Of a DNA stretch of 64,000 nt, positions 18,182-30,868 are shown piece after piece. The DNA comes from Saccharospirillum sp. (GTDB taxonomy: Bacteria; Pseudomonadota; Gammaproteobacteria; Pseudomonadales; Natronospirillaceae), in NCBI GenBank assembly GCA_018402545.1, contig JAGYIL010000001.1, forward strand, positions 2,108,001 to 2,172,000, given 5' to 3'. Under the pieces are notes generated by a model that was not told where the DNA came from, did no database searches, and saw only the letters and a list, made by a program, of their open reading frames with translations. The position numbers and the translations under genes were made by a program. Positions within the stretch are counted from its first letter, which is position 1. The number at the start of each line of letters is the position of its first letter.

Positions 18182-18868
18182 TTAGGCTATCAACAACTCC
18201 AGACGGCCGCGTTTCAACACGTATTGTTTCGGCATTTGCCGGGCCCAATCCTGATTGTGGGTCACCACAATAAAACTCGAATCCATATCCCGGTTCAATT
18301 CCATGATCAACTCATGAACCTGCTCTGAGGTCGTGTCATCCAGATTGCCCGTGGGTTCGTCCATCAACACCACGGGCGGGTGGTTAATCAGCGCACGGGC
18401 GATCGCTACGCGCTGGCGTTCACCACCAGACAGTTCAGCCGGGCGGTGCCGCGCTCTGTCTTTCAGGCCAACCCGTTCAAGCAATTGCAACGCCCTCGGT
18501 TCACTGTCCGAAGCCTTCATGCCCCCTATTACCTGTGGCAGCAAGATATTCTCCAGCGCGGTAAACTCGGGCAACAGATGATGGAACTGAAAAACGAAGC
18601 CCATGTGCTGATTGCGCAGCAGGGCGCGCCGGCGATCGCTTAGACTGGACATGGCCTGATCGGCCATATAGACCTCACCAACACTCGGAGAATCGAGCCC
18701 GGCCAGCAAATTAAGCAAGGTCGTCTTTCCGGAACCGCTACTGCCAACAATGCTGACCAGCTCTCCAGGGTCGATGGTGAAATTGATGTCGTGCAACACC
18801 TCGACCTGCTCAGGGCCCATTTTAAAAAACCGACCGACAGATTCGCACCGCAATACATCACGATTCAT
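18182..18868 (-). CDS. lolD: Lipoprotein-releasing ABC transporter ATPase LolD
   Basis: ATPase that powers release of outer-membrane lipoproteins from the inner membrane to LolA. Walker A GSSGSGKT at 42-49, signature LSGGE at 146-150, Walker B VVLMDEP at 166-172 and a switch His in VVTHNQ. Length (228 aa) is normal. Its start overlaps the end of the permease gene by 11 bases, so the two are coupled. No second permease gene follows. Confidence 0.95.
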   Translation of the reverse strand: MNRDVLRCESVGRFFKMGPEQVEVLHDINFTIDPGELVSIVGSSGSGKTTLLNLLAGLDSPSVGEVYMADQAMSSLSDRRRALLRNQHMGFVFQFHHLLPEFTALENILLPQVIGGMKASDSEPRALQLLERVGLKDRARHRPAELSGGERQRVAIARALINHPPVVLMDEPTGNLDDTTSEQVHELIMELNRDMDSSFIVVTHNQDWARQMPKQYVLKRGRLELLIA

Positions 18869-20111
18869 AACGCAGGGCCTCCGCCGGTGAAATTCGAGAC
18901 GCCCGCCAGGCCGGGTACAGCGTTGCCAGTACGCTGATTACGAAAGTCGAGCCCGCAATCAACCGCACGTCAGACCACTTCAATTCAGACGGTATATAGC
19001 TGATAAAATAAACCTCGGCATTCAGGAATTGAATGTTCAGCACTTGCTCGAACCAGGCAATGATGTCGGCCACAGACCAGGCACCCACGACCCCCAGAAG
19101 AACCCCCAGGGAGATACCAATCAGACCGATAGCCGTGCCCTGCACAATGAATATTCCCATAATCTGACCGGTTCGCGCGCCCAGCGTTCTGAGAATGGCA
19201 ATCTCACCCTGTTTGTCCGTCACCATCATGACCAGGCTCGATACGATGTTGAACACTGCAACAGCCACGATCATGAACAGCAGCAAGCCGACCATGCGTT
19301 TTTCCATTTGAATCGCCTGAAACAGATTGCCCTGGGTTCGGCTCCAGTCACTGACCAGATAGCGGCCGGACAATTCGCGCCCAGCCTCGACACCGATCCG
19401 CCGGGCGTCGAACAGGTCGTCCACTTTCAGGTGAACGCCATCGACGGCATCGCCATAGCGCAGTATCCGACCCAGATCTGTCATGTGTACCACCGCCAGA
19501 TTGGCGTCCAGCTCTGCGCCTACCGAAAAGGTACCGACAACCTCGAAACGTTTGAACCGGGGAGTGACACCGGCCAGGTTGACCGTCACTTCTGGCACCA
19601 TCATGGTAACCCGGTCGCCGACGCCGACGCCGAGCGTGCGCGCCATGATGTCACCCAGCACGATGCCAAAACCGCCCTCGACCAATGGGTCGAGTGACCC
19701 GGATACCATGTGATTGGGGAGAATGGACACATCAGCCAGGGTAGACGGGTCAACGCCATTGATCAGTGCGCCCTTGGTTTGGGAGCGACCTACCAGCATG
19801 CCCTGGCTTTCTGTATAAGGGCTGGCACCCAGTACTTGCGGATGCTCGGTGACGGTGTCTACAACGGATTGCCAGTCGGTCATTTCACCCGGTTGCGACA
19901 GGGTCGCGTGCGGCACCATGCCGAGAATGCGATTACGCAATTCACGATCGAAGCCATTCATCACCGACAGCACGATGATCAATACCATAACCCCCAGGGT
20001 CAGGCCGATCATCGAGACGCCGGATATGAAGGAAATAAAGTGGTTTCTGCGGCGGGCACGCAAATAACGCAAACCGACCAAAAGCGGGATATGATTCAGC
20101 ATGGCGGGCAT
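18858..20111 (-). CDS. lolC: Lipoprotein-releasing ABC transporter permease LolC/E (possibly LolF)
   Basis: MacB-type permease (417 aa) with one span near residues 25-50, a large periplasmic domain, and three C-terminal spans (about 270-300, 320-350 and 380-405). RRNHFISFIS and the C-terminal YPAWRASRISPAEALRYE are typical. ATG at 20111 is chosen because GGGGTGG precedes it; an ATG three codons later lacks a site. Only one permease gene accompanies lolD, whereas E. coli and Pseudomonas have lolC and lolE flanking it. This may therefore be a LolF-type permease working as a homodimer, unless lolE lies elsewhere. Confidence 0.9.
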   Translation of the reverse strand: MPAMLNHIPLLVGLRYLRARRRNHFISFISGVSMIGLTLGVMVLIIVLSVMNGFDRELRNRILGMVPHATLSQPGEMTDWQSVVDTVTEHPQVLGASPYTESQGMLVGRSQTKGALINGVDPSTLADVSILPNHMVSGSLDPLVEGGFGIVLGDIMARTLGVGVGDRVTMMVPEVTVNLAGVTPRFKRFEVVGTFSVGAELDANLAVVHMTDLGRILRYGDAVDGVHLKVDDLFDARRIGVEAGRELSGRYLVSDWSRTQGNLFQAIQMEKRMVGLLLFMIVAVAVFNIVSSLVMMVTDKQGEIAILRTLGARTGQIMGIFIVQGTAIGLIGISLGVLLGVVGAWSVADIIAWFEQVLNIQFLNAEVYFISYIPSELKWSDVRLIAGSTFVISVLATLYPAWRASRISPAEALRYES

Positions 20112-20255
20112 TAAACCACCCCGCCCTGAGCGTGCCAAGATCAATTTGGGTACACTCGGGCTGCAGACAGGTGCTTTTCGTCTTCGTTACACTCTTTAAC
20201 ACAATGAGCGTCGGGCAACCTGCCACCAAACACCGCCTTCTCAAAGGAGCGCATT

Positions 20256-20792
20256 ATGGACACTGATCGCCGGGAATTCTTTCGCGTCGCCGATACCGCC
20301 TACGTTACCGCTACCCCCTTTGATCCGGAGCGCCCCGCCATTGCTGATTACTTCCCTCAATTGCATCAGGTCGCGGTGCTGAAAGAATTTGAGAAGGTGG
20401 ATGCCCAGTTCAGTGAGTTTCTGGAGCGCATCAAGGACCCGGCCACGCGCAAACTGATGGACCTGTTCAACACCAAACTGACATTGATGACCCGCTACCT
20501 GCATATTCAGACCACTCAGACTGAACACCTCCAGGCGCAGCCGATCGACATCAGTGAAGGCGGCTGCCAGTGCAGGCTTGAGGGTGCCCACCCGGTCGGT
20601 GAGGACCTCGCCCTGGCGTTGATTTTCTCCCCCAGTTATTTATCGCTGTTCTGCCATGCCCGGGTGGCAGAGGCCATTACCGACGGCTCGGGAACCCGGG
20701 TGCACCTCGAGTTCCAGTCATTGAGCGAAACACAGCGCCAGTCGTTAACCCGGCACTTGTTCAAAGTTCAGGCACAGAGCCGCGGCTCATGA
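20256..20792 (+). CDS. PilZ-domain protein with helical insert
   Basis: Predicted c-di-GMP receptor (178 aa). The RxxxR motif is Arg6-Arg10 (RREFFR) and the DxSxxG motif is Asp98-Gly103 (DISEGG), followed by hydrophobic strands. Between the motifs lie about 87 residues with a helical look (for example residues 40-82), much more than the 20-30 residues in a compact PilZ domain. It is divergent from lolC, as its counterpart is in Pseudomonas. No output domain is present; target unknown. GGAG lies before the ATG. Confidence 0.85.
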   Translation: MDTDRREFFRVADTAYVTATPFDPERPAIADYFPQLHQVAVLKEFEKVDAQFSEFLERIKDPATRKLMDLFNTKLTLMTRYLHIQTTQTEHLQAQPIDISEGGCQCRLEGAHPVGEDLALALIFSPSYLSLFCHARVAEAITDGSGTRVHLEFQSLSETQRQSLTRHLFKVQAQSRGS

Positions 20793-20900
20793 CACCCACT
20801 TGCTGTAACGGAACGTTATTGGTTGCGTGACAGACAAGCAAAAACCGACAACTGCCTGTATACTGCTTGCCCTTTTTATTTCAGGCGTGACGAATAATCT

Positions 20901-21962
20901 ATGAGCCAACGCTACCTGCCCGCTGAATGGAATCCGCAGGATGCCATTCTAATTACCTGGCCACACCCCGACAGTGACTGGGCTGACGCTCTGTCCGATG
21001 CAGAAGACGTCTATCTGGACCTGCTGAGTTCACTCAGTCACACCCAGGATGTCGTGATTCAGGTACATGCCAGCATTGATACAGACCGGCTCAAGGTCAT
21101 GTTCGAACGCGATGGCATCAACCAGGCCCGGTGCCATCTGGTATTGGTCAATGGCGATGACACCTGGGCCCGCGACCATGCCCCCATTACCGTGCTCGAA
21201 AACGATCAGCCTCTGCTGCTGGATTTCACCTTCAACGGCTGGGGTGGAAAATTCGACGCCCGTAACGATAACGCCCTGAACCAGTCCATGGCCGACAAGG
21301 GTCTCTTTGCGGTGCCCATGCAGTCTGTCGACTGGGTACTGGAAGGTGGCAGTATCGAATCGGACGGCCAGGGCACTCTGCTTGGCACCACGGCCTGCCT
21401 GATGAACCCTAACCGGAACGGTGAACAGTCGCGCTCGACGGTCGAGAAAAACCTGAAAACCTGGTTTGGGGTACGGCAGGTACTCTGGCTGGAAAACGGC
21501 GCGCTCGCCGGAGACGATACCGACGCTCATATCGACACTCTGGCCCGCTTTGCGCCCGAAGATTCACTGGTGTTTCAGGGGTGCCAGGATGAAACCGATG
21601 TGCACTTCGAGACACTTAGTGCCATGAAACGCGAGCTGGCGGCGTTCACCAATGCGGACGGCAAGCCTTACCGGCTGATTGAACTGCCCTGGCCCGATGC
21701 TCAATTCAATCAGGATGGCCAGCGTCTGCCAGCAACATACGCCAACTTCCTGGTTGCTAATCAGCTCTTGCTGGTACCGACCTACGGCGTCCCCCAGGAT
21801 GGCGCTGCGCTGGAACGCCTGGCTGATGCCTTCCCCGGGCACCGGGTTGTGGGCTTGCCCTGTCGGGCATTAATCGAGCAGTTCGGTAGCCTGCACTGCA
21901 TTACCATGCAACTGCCCAAAGGCACCTTGTCGCAATCGTTGCTCGATTCACAGGATCTGTGA
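20901..21962 (+). CDS. aguA: Agmatine deiminase family protein
   Basis: Member of the peptidyl-arginine/agmatine deiminase family (353 aa) that hydrolyses agmatine to N-carbamoylputrescine and ammonia, a step to putrescine. Motifs in order: TWARDHAPI, EGGSIESDG, GDDTDAHIDTLARF and the nucleophile Cys333 in SLHCITMQ. All catalytic positions appear intact. No aguB (N-carbamoylputrescine amidase) is adjacent, so the specific substrate is less certain than the family. Confidence 0.87.
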   Translation: MSQRYLPAEWNPQDAILITWPHPDSDWADALSDAEDVYLDLLSSLSHTQDVVIQVHASIDTDRLKVMFERDGINQARCHLVLVNGDDTWARDHAPITVLENDQPLLLDFTFNGWGGKFDARNDNALNQSMADKGLFAVPMQSVDWVLEGGSIESDGQGTLLGTTACLMNPNRNGEQSRSTVEKNLKTWFGVRQVLWLENGALAGDDTDAHIDTLARFAPEDSLVFQGCQDETDVHFETLSAMKRELAAFTNADGKPYRLIELPWPDAQFNQDGQRLPATYANFLVANQLLLVPTYGVPQDGAALERLADAFPGHRVVGLPCRALIEQFGSLHCITMQLPKGTLSQSLLDSQDL

Positions 21963-21975
21963 GCCGCGCCTCCCA

Positions 21976-25015
<3,040 letters not shown>

Positions 25016-25038
25016 CGTAGCGATGCGGTAGTCTGCTT

Positions 25039-25602
25039 TCAGCGGTCTGAAGGATCTCGCCGACGTTCAAAATGAGCGTCGGCCGCCAGGGTGTAGGCCT
25101 GCTGATAAAGCCCCTGGGCGTTCAGCACGAGATCCGCCACACATCGGGCTACCCCCTGCCCGCCCTTAACCGTCAATACTACATTGGCCCGCTCCAGCAC
25201 GAGGCTGTAAGCGTCTGCCGGTGCCAGGCTACAGCCACACCAGGCCATCACCTCCAGATCCACCAAGTCATCACCGACAAAGGCGATCTCATTGGACGCC
25301 AGCCCCAGCTCCCCAGCCAACGCCTGCAAGCGCTGCAGCTTATCGTGACACCCGACAAAGGCATGTTTGACGCCAAGGTCGTTGAGACGGGCTCGTAGCG
25401 CTGGACTGTCTTTGGCCGATACGACTGCGACGTCGATGCCAACATCTGGGAGCACCTTTAAGGCCACCCCGTCCCGGACGTGAAAAACCTTTTGGGATTC
25501 GCCATTGGGGCCATAGTACAAGCGCCCGTCGGTGAGCACGCCATCTACATCGAAAGCGACCAGGCGAATGCCCCTCAGCAATTCTGTATGTTTTTCATTC
25601 AT
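25039..25602 (-). CDS. kdsC: Kdo-8-phosphate phosphatase KdsC
   Basis: HAD-family phosphatase releasing Kdo from Kdo 8-phosphate (187 aa). The nucleophile Asp18 and acid Asp20 lie in FDVDGVLTDG, and GDDLVDLEVM is the Mg-binding motif IV. A C-terminal tail characteristic of the short tetrameric class is present. It is convergent with kdsA and follows the small HTH gene by 14 bases. kdsD (arabinose-5-phosphate isomerase), a usual neighbour, is not in the window. Confidence 0.94.
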   Translation of the reverse strand: MNEKHTELLRGIRLVAFDVDGVLTDGRLYYGPNGESQKVFHVRDGVALKVLPDVGIDVAVVSAKDSPALRARLNDLGVKHAFVGCHDKLQRLQALAGELGLASNEIAFVGDDLVDLEVMAWCGCSLAPADAYSLVLERANVVLTVKGGQGVARCVADLVLNAQGLYQQAYTLAADAHFERRRDPSDR

Positions 25603-25616
25603 GGACAGTTCCCCGG

Positions 25617-25859
25617 TTACCCAAACAGATCAAAACTCGGACCGGTACCCTGAGTCGCCGCCTGGGCGTCATCGAGCCAGTATGCGGGCTTGGAAAAGGT
25701 TTGCTCTATTTGCCGGGCCAACTTGGGGGTAAGCGCCTTTTTCCCCGCGCACAGCCGCTCAGCCTGTGCCGGTTCGATGCCCAGGCAATAGGCAAAGTCT
25801 TCGGCTGTAATCGCATTTTCATCGAGTAGCTGGGTCAGTTTCTGATGCTGTGAATTCAT
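25617..25859 (-). CDS. Small XRE/HigA-like helix-turn-helix protein
   Basis: An 80-aa protein not assigned to a named gene. Residues about 7-62 read as a compact HTH: ITAEDFAYCLGIEPAQAERLC, here given as two helices around a turn, then LTPKLARQIEQTFSKPAYWLD, which resembles the C-terminal part of HigA-type antitoxins and XRE repressors. No toxin gene is next to it. It lies 14 bases upstream of kdsC and downstream of the ppiD terminator, so it probably heads a two-gene unit with kdsC. DNA binding is inference from the fold. Confidence 0.75.
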   Translation of the reverse strand: MNSQHQKLTQLLDENAITAEDFAYCLGIEPAQAERLCAGKKALTPKLARQIEQTFSKPAYWLDDAQAATQGTGPSFDLFG

Positions 25860-25875
25860 CTCAGGCTCCCGCCAT

Positions 25876-25901
25876 TAAAAAAGGCCGCTCAGGCGGCCTT
25901 T
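25876..25901 (-). terminator. Terminator downstream of ppiD
   Basis: AAAGGCCGC and GCGGCCTTT form a 9-bp stem with a 4-base loop (25880-25901), followed on the minus strand by a T run. It ends the ppiD transcript and separates it from the HTH-kdsC pair. Confidence 0.9.
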
Positions 25902-25961
25902 GCAATACTCAGTATAGCCGACCCCAATGCTTCTGGCGCAGGGGTCGGACTCGTGGCTCCG

Positions 25962-27821
25962 TTACTGGGACAAGGCGCCACTGATGCGCACATCGGCAGA
26001 GGTACGCAGTGCATTAAAGAAACTCTGGTAGTCAGCCTGGCCGGTACGCTGCGCCAGGTAATCAGCAACTGACTGGCGAACATCGTCACTAACCTCGCCT
26101 TCCGTTACTGACAACACGGCAACCAGATAGACGGTTTCACCCGCGGTAAACCGCTCGACAGTCAGACCATCGGCAGCCGGGCGCGGCAATTCAAAGCTGA
26201 ACTGCACCAGGTTTGAGGGCAATTCGCTGTTATCGCGATCGATCACATTAGGCGAAGACCAGCGCTCATCCGTAACCACACCTTCCGATTTCACCCGTTC
26301 CAGGTCATCGGTCGCTGCCTGCTCAGCCAACTCAGTGGCCTGCTCATTGGTCACAATGTCAACAATCCGGTCTCGCACTGCTTCTAGCGGTTGCACTTGC
26401 TCCGGCTCGTAAGCCTCCAGCTGCATTACCGCCAGGCCGCCATTTTCCAGGCGAACTACATCGCTGATCAGACCATCGTCGACCACAGGTTCAGAGAAAG
26501 CCGCGGTCACGAATGACGCAGAAGCTGCAATACCAGAGGTGCTGTTACGGTTTATCCAGTCAGAGGTCTGAACCGCCGTATTGAAGGTTTCAGCCACCTC
26601 GTCAATGCGGTCACTCTGAAAAGCAATATCGGCCATCTCTGTTTCGAGCAAACCAAATTCTTCACGCGCCTTACGCTCGCGCACGGCTTGCTCCAGGGCG
26701 TCACGAACGCTCTCCAGTGACTCAACATCCGCCTGCTCAAGCGTTTCCAGCCGGATAAGATGCACACCGAACTCGGTTTGTACCGGATCGCTCACATCAC
26801 CAACTGTCTGCAGTTGCTGACCCGCCTGGTAAAATTCATCGACATAGAGACCTTCACTCAACTCGCCCAGGAATCCGCCATCGAGCGAGCTGCCCGGGTC
26901 ATCAGACAACTCTTCGGCCAGGTCAGCAAAAGACTCACCAGCGTCCAGACGTGCCTTGGCGGCCTCAGCCGCCGCCATGGGGTCGTCACTCTCGGCAAAG
27001 AGAATGTGAGACACTTCACGTAGTGTTTCAGCTTCGGTTTCTGCGACATAGCGATTGTATTCGGACTCTATGTCCGATTCGGTCACCACCATGTCCGGTA
27101 TCAAATCACTCTGGTTTAGAACAACGTAGCGAACCTGAACCTGCTCCGGGTTCAGAAACTGGTCACTGTTGGACTCGTAATAAGCCTGTATATCCTGTTC
27201 GGTAACGTCGACCTGATCCAGAAAGTCTTCTGCGTTGTAGCGGCGATAAGTCACTTCCCGGCGCTGGCTTTCCAGCGCGGCAGACCGTTCGACATCCCGC
27301 TCCAATTCAAAGGCAGAACGAACCAGTCCCGCCTGCATCTGCTCCAGGCGTATCTGGCTGCTCAACTGGCTGCGAAACGTCGTCGGAGTAAAGCCGTTGA
27401 TTGCGATATACCGACGAAAGGCTTCTTCATCGAAGCGCCCATTCGACTGAAACGCACCAATGGTCAGAATATTCTGGTTAACTTCTTCTTCGCTGACGGC
27501 CAGGTTGAGATTAACACTCGCCTGTCGCTGAATTTCTTCATTGACCAGAGCGTTGACGACTGACTGGCGAATAAAAGACGAATTCAACAGTTCTGGGGTC
27601 GCATTTTCACCCAGCTGCTGCATCAGTTGCTGTTGACGTTCCTGAACCAGTCGCTGCACCTGCGTATCGCTGATGCCCTCGCCATTAACTTCAATCGGGT
27701 CGGAATTGTTTACAATGCCGACGATGGACTCGGCACCAAAAAAAGCAAAGGCAACGACGATAACGGCAACGATGACCTTCCCCGTCACTCCCTTGGCTGC
27801 ATTACGGAAAAACTGGAGCAT
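25962..27821 (-). CDS. ppiD: Periplasmic folding chaperone PpiD
   Basis: Membrane-anchored SurA-like chaperone at the Sec translocon exit (619 aa). A single span at about residues 15-34 is followed by a SurA-type N-domain (about 40-200) and one parvulin domain (about 265-360: VSHILFAE, FADLAEELSDDPGS, GGFLGEL, TEFGVHLIRL). The C-terminal region is less conserved. Acidic residues are abundant, as expected in a salt-tolerant organism. It lies downstream of hupB, the enteric and pseudomonad order. Confidence 0.93.
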   Translation of the reverse strand: MLQFFRNAAKGVTGKVIVAVIVVAFAFFGAESIVGIVNNSDPIEVNGEGISDTQVQRLVQERQQQLMQQLGENATPELLNSSFIRQSVVNALVNEEIQRQASVNLNLAVSEEEVNQNILTIGAFQSNGRFDEEAFRRYIAINGFTPTTFRSQLSSQIRLEQMQAGLVRSAFELERDVERSAALESQRREVTYRRYNAEDFLDQVDVTEQDIQAYYESNSDQFLNPEQVQVRYVVLNQSDLIPDMVVTESDIESEYNRYVAETEAETLREVSHILFAESDDPMAAAEAAKARLDAGESFADLAEELSDDPGSSLDGGFLGELSEGLYVDEFYQAGQQLQTVGDVSDPVQTEFGVHLIRLETLEQADVESLESVRDALEQAVRERKAREEFGLLETEMADIAFQSDRIDEVAETFNTAVQTSDWINRNSTSGIAASASFVTAAFSEPVVDDGLISDVVRLENGGLAVMQLEAYEPEQVQPLEAVRDRIVDIVTNEQATELAEQAATDDLERVKSEGVVTDERWSSPNVIDRDNSELPSNLVQFSFELPRPAADGLTVERFTAGETVYLVAVLSVTEGEVSDDVRQSVADYLAQRTGQADYQSFFNALRTSADVRISGALSQ

Positions 27822-27861
27822 TTAGCTTCCCACCCCGTCTGGACACTACGGATATTCAGAT

Positions 27862-27891
27862 AAAAAAAAAGCGCATCAGGGCTGACACGCT
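27862..27891 (-). terminator. Terminator downstream of hupB
   Basis: On the minus strand AGCGTGTCA and TGATGCGCT pair (two G-U pairs) around a GCCC loop and are followed directly by nine T residues. It separates hupB from ppiD. Confidence 0.85.
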
Positions 27892-27947
27892 GTCGGTTCA
27901 AACCGGGTTCTGGTGAGACCCTGAGGCTCCCACCCGAGACCCTTCAA

Positions 27948-28220
27948 TCAGTTTACGGCGTCTTTCAGCGCTTTACCGGCCTTGAAGCTCGGTACTTTGG
28001 CCGCTTTGATTTCGATCGGCTGGCCAGTTTGAGGGTTACGACCGGTACGGGCCGCACGCTCTTTAACGCCAAAGGTACCGAAACCCACCAGTACGACCTG
28101 ATCACCGCTTTTCAGCGTGTCAGTTACAGAGTCAATCATTGCATCCAGTGCACGGCCAGCAGCCGCTTTTGGAATGTCAGCCGCAGCCGCTACAGCATCA
28201 ATCAGTTCAGACTTGTTCAC
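27948..28220 (-). CDS. hupB: DNA-binding protein HU-beta
   Basis: Nucleoid-associated histone-like protein (90 aa): [11 protein letters not shown] at the start, the [18 protein letters not shown] segment of the DNA-binding arms with its conserved Pro, and a typical C-terminus. The start codon is GTG at 28220, preceded by AAGGGG. It has a strong own promoter just inside the lon 3' end and a structured leader of about 150 bases, then a terminator after the gene, so it is transcribed as a single gene. Confidence 0.96.
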   Translation of the reverse strand: MNKSELIDAVAAAADIPKAAAGRALDAMIDSVTDTLKSGDQVVLVGFGTFGVKERAARTGRNPQTGQPIEIKAAKVPSFKAGKALKDAVN

Positions 28221-28264
28221 ACTTTTCCCCTTTAACTTCGTTGTGATGCAGTTTTATGTCCCTG

Positions 28265-28297
28265 GCAATGCCTGGGGTGTTAAACCCGGGGCATTGC
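28265..28297 (-). promoter_or_regulatory. Hairpin in the hupB leader
   Basis: GCAATGCC and GGCATTGC form an 8-bp stem; inside it, after a 2x2 internal loop, GGGT and ACCC pair around TTAAC. There is no T run after it, so it is not an intrinsic terminator. It lies within the presumed hupB 5' untranslated region and could affect mRNA stability or protein binding. Confidence 0.55.
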
Positions 28298-28376
28298 GCT
28301 TACTAAAGCACTCTGCACCTGTTTTGTTATTTGTTTGTGCTTTTCAGCCCGTGCATTCAATTCATGTCGAACCCAC

Positions 28377-28406
28377 TTTATACCAGCCTCAAAATTCCAC
28401 TGTCAA
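28377..28406 (-). promoter_or_regulatory. Strong sigma-70 promoter for hupB
   Basis: A perfect TTGACA (28406-28401) and TATAAA (28382-28377) are separated by 18 bases on the minus strand, starting 6 bases beyond the lon stop codon. The predicted start near 28369 leaves a leader of about 150 bases. Confidence 0.8.
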
Positions 28407-28412
28407 GCGGTT

Positions 28413-30836
28413 CTAGTGAGTGCTGAGGCTAGATGATGTCTGGTTCTCAGAGCGAGTCTTGGCCATTTCCGCTTCCACCTGGGCATCGGTCAGTGGCGTA
28501 GGAGAACGCTCCAAGGCTACATTTAACACATCATCTATCCATTCAACAGGACGAATATCCAGTTCTTTCTTGATATTGTCCGGTATCTCCTTCAAATCCC
28601 TGACATTTTCTTTAGGGATGATAACGGTTTTTATACCCCCACGGCGAGCTGCCAGCAGCTTTTCTTTCAGGCCGCCAATGGGCAACACCTGCCCGCGCAG
28701 GGTAATTTCACCGGTCATGGCGACATCGGCCCTAACCGGTATGCGGGTCAGCACTGAGACCAAAGCAGTAGCCATGCCAATACCGGCGGACGGTCCGTCC
28801 TTGGGGGTAGCCCCTTCCGGGACGTGCACATGGATGTCACGGTTCTCAATAAAGTTGGGCATGATGCCCAGGCTTTGTGCCCGGCTGCGAACCACCGTCA
28901 TGGCCGCCTGGATAGACTCTTTCATGACATCCCCCAGCGAGCCGGTCTGCACAGTACGGCCCTTGCCAGGCACCGAGGTCGCCTCGAGGTTCAGTAACTC
29001 GCCACCCACCGATGTCCAGGCAAGACCGGTGACCATACCGACCTGATTTTCCTTGTCGGCCAATCCGAACTTGTATTTGTGGACACCAGAATACTCTTCC
29101 AGATTGTCATGGTCGATGGTGGTCGTTTTGGTTTCTTTTTCCAGAACGTTGGCCATAACAACCTTGCGCGCAACCTTCGCGATCTCCCGCTCGAGCCCGC
29201 GAACACCCGCTTCCCGGGTGTAATAGCGAATCAGGTCGCTGATCGCACCGGTGGTCAGGTTGAGTTCATTTGCCTTCAGTCCATTAGCCTTCAACTGCTT
29301 GGGCAACAGGTATTTTTCGGCAATCGCCACTTTCTCATCTTCGGTGTAACCCGGAATGCGGATTATCTCCATCCGATCCAGCAGCGGACCGGGAATGTTC
29401 ATCGAGTTGGCGGTACAGATGAACATTACATCCGACAGGTCATAGTCCACTTCGAGATAATGGTCGTTAAAAGTGTGATTTTGTTCCGGGTCGAGAATCT
29501 CCAACAAGGCAGACGCCGGGTCACCGCGGTGGTCCATCCCCATCTTGTCGATCTCGTCGAGCAGGAAAAGCGGGTTGCGCACCTCAACCTTGCTCAGTTT
29601 CTGAACAACTTTGCCAGGCATGGAGCCAATGTAAGTACGTCGATGCCCACGCATTTCCGATTCGTCCCGAACCCCGCCGAGTGCCATTCGGACAAACTTG
29701 CGGTTTGTTGCGCGCGCGATGGACTGCCCCAGAGAAGTTTTACCGACCCCTGGCGGTCCTACCAAACACAATACCGGCCCTTTGACTTTCTTGACGCGCT
29801 GCTGCACCGCCAGGTATTCGAGAATGCGTTTCTTAACCTCATCGAGACCATAGTGGTCTTCTTCCAAAACTTCCTGGGCGCGCTTCAGGTCGTGTCGCAC
29901 ACGCGACTTCTTGGACCAGGGTACGCTGATCATCCAGTCGAGATAATTGCGAACAACCGACGATTCCGCAGACATCGGCGACATCATTTTCAGCTTGTTC
30001 AATTCAGCTTTGGCTTTTTCAAGCGCCTCTTTAGGCATGCCAGCGTTATCAATCTTGCCACTCAGCTCTTCAATTTCATTGGGGTTGCTTTCATCCAGGT
30101 CACCCAGTTCTTTTTGAATCGCCTTCATCTGTTCGTTCAGGTAATACTCGCGCTGGGATTTTTCCATCTGCTTTTTTACCCGACCGCGAATGCGCTTTTC
30201 GACTTGCAGCAGGTCAATTTCGGTTTCCAGAACCGATAACAGATGCTCGATCCGGTCGCGATCAGCCGACAGTTCCAGAACCTGCTGCTTCTCATCTATC
30301 TTCAACGACAGATGCGCAGCAATGGTATCCGCCAGGCGACCCGGTTCCTCAATACTGTTCAAAGAGGTAATCACCTCTGAGGGTACTTTTTTGCTCAGCT
30401 GTACGTATTTGTCGAACTGGGACATCAGCAGCCGAACCAGTGACTCGCTCTCGCGCTCACTGAGTTGTCCACCGGTCATCAGGGTGGCGTGCCCTTTAAT
30501 GTACTCGTCGCCCTCTTCCAGCTCGTCAATCCTGACACGATCAACGCCTTCAACGAGTACCTTCACCGTGCCGTCTGGCAGTCGCAACAATTGCAGCACC
30601 GTCGCCAGGGTACCAACATGATAGAGATCGCCCTGATCGGGCTCATCATCAGACGCATTGCGCTGGGCGACCAGCAGTATTTTCTTGCCATCGTCCATGG
30701 CAGCCTGGAGAGCCGCTATGGACTTCTCGCGACCAACAAACAACGGAATGACCATGTGCGGATAAACGACCACATCACGCAATGGAAGCAACGGTAATAC
30801 GATGGGATCGCCTGCCGGGGAGTCAGAATGCTCCAT
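28413..30836 (-). CDS. lon: ATP-dependent protease Lon
   Basis: Cytoplasmic AAA+ serine protease for misfolded and regulatory proteins (807 aa). Order: LON substrate-binding domain (about 10-205), coiled coil, AAA+ module with Walker [10 protein letters not shown] and Walker [10 protein letters not shown], then the S16 protease domain with Ser683 (DGPSAGIG) and Lys726 ([10 protein letters not shown]). It lies between clpX and hupB, the common order. A sigma-32-like promoter is visible upstream. Confidence 0.97.
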   Translation of the reverse strand: MEHSDSPAGDPIVLPLLPLRDVVVYPHMVIPLFVGREKSIAALQAAMDDGKKILLVAQRNASDDEPDQGDLYHVGTLATVLQLLRLPDGTVKVLVEGVDRVRIDELEEGDEYIKGHATLMTGGQLSERESESLVRLLMSQFDKYVQLSKKVPSEVITSLNSIEEPGRLADTIAAHLSLKIDEKQQVLELSADRDRIEHLLSVLETEIDLLQVEKRIRGRVKKQMEKSQREYYLNEQMKAIQKELGDLDESNPNEIEELSGKIDNAGMPKEALEKAKAELNKLKMMSPMSAESSVVRNYLDWMISVPWSKKSRVRHDLKRAQEVLEEDHYGLDEVKKRILEYLAVQQRVKKVKGPVLCLVGPPGVGKTSLGQSIARATNRKFVRMALGGVRDESEMRGHRRTYIGSMPGKVVQKLSKVEVRNPLFLLDEIDKMGMDHRGDPASALLEILDPEQNHTFNDHYLEVDYDLSDVMFICTANSMNIPGPLLDRMEIIRIPGYTEDEKVAIAEKYLLPKQLKANGLKANELNLTTGAISDLIRYYTREAGVRGLEREIAKVARKVVMANVLEKETKTTTIDHDNLEEYSGVHKYKFGLADKENQVGMVTGLAWTSVGGELLNLEATSVPGKGRTVQTGSLGDVMKESIQAAMTVVRSRAQSLGIMPNFIENRDIHVHVPEGATPKDGPSAGIGMATALVSVLTRIPVRADVAMTGEITLRGQVLPIGGLKEKLLAARRGGIKTVIIPKENVRDLKEIPDNIKKELDIRPVEWIDDVLNVALERSPTPLTDAQVEAEMAKTRSENQTSSSLSTH

Positions 30837-30868
30837 GGTAACCTCGAAAACTGTTCAGATTTGAATTG

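Noticed and set aside
29079-30239. 386-codon ORF antisense to lon
   Set aside because: Mirror of a highly conserved coding region; the peptide is rich in His, Phe and Asn, typical of antisense shadows.
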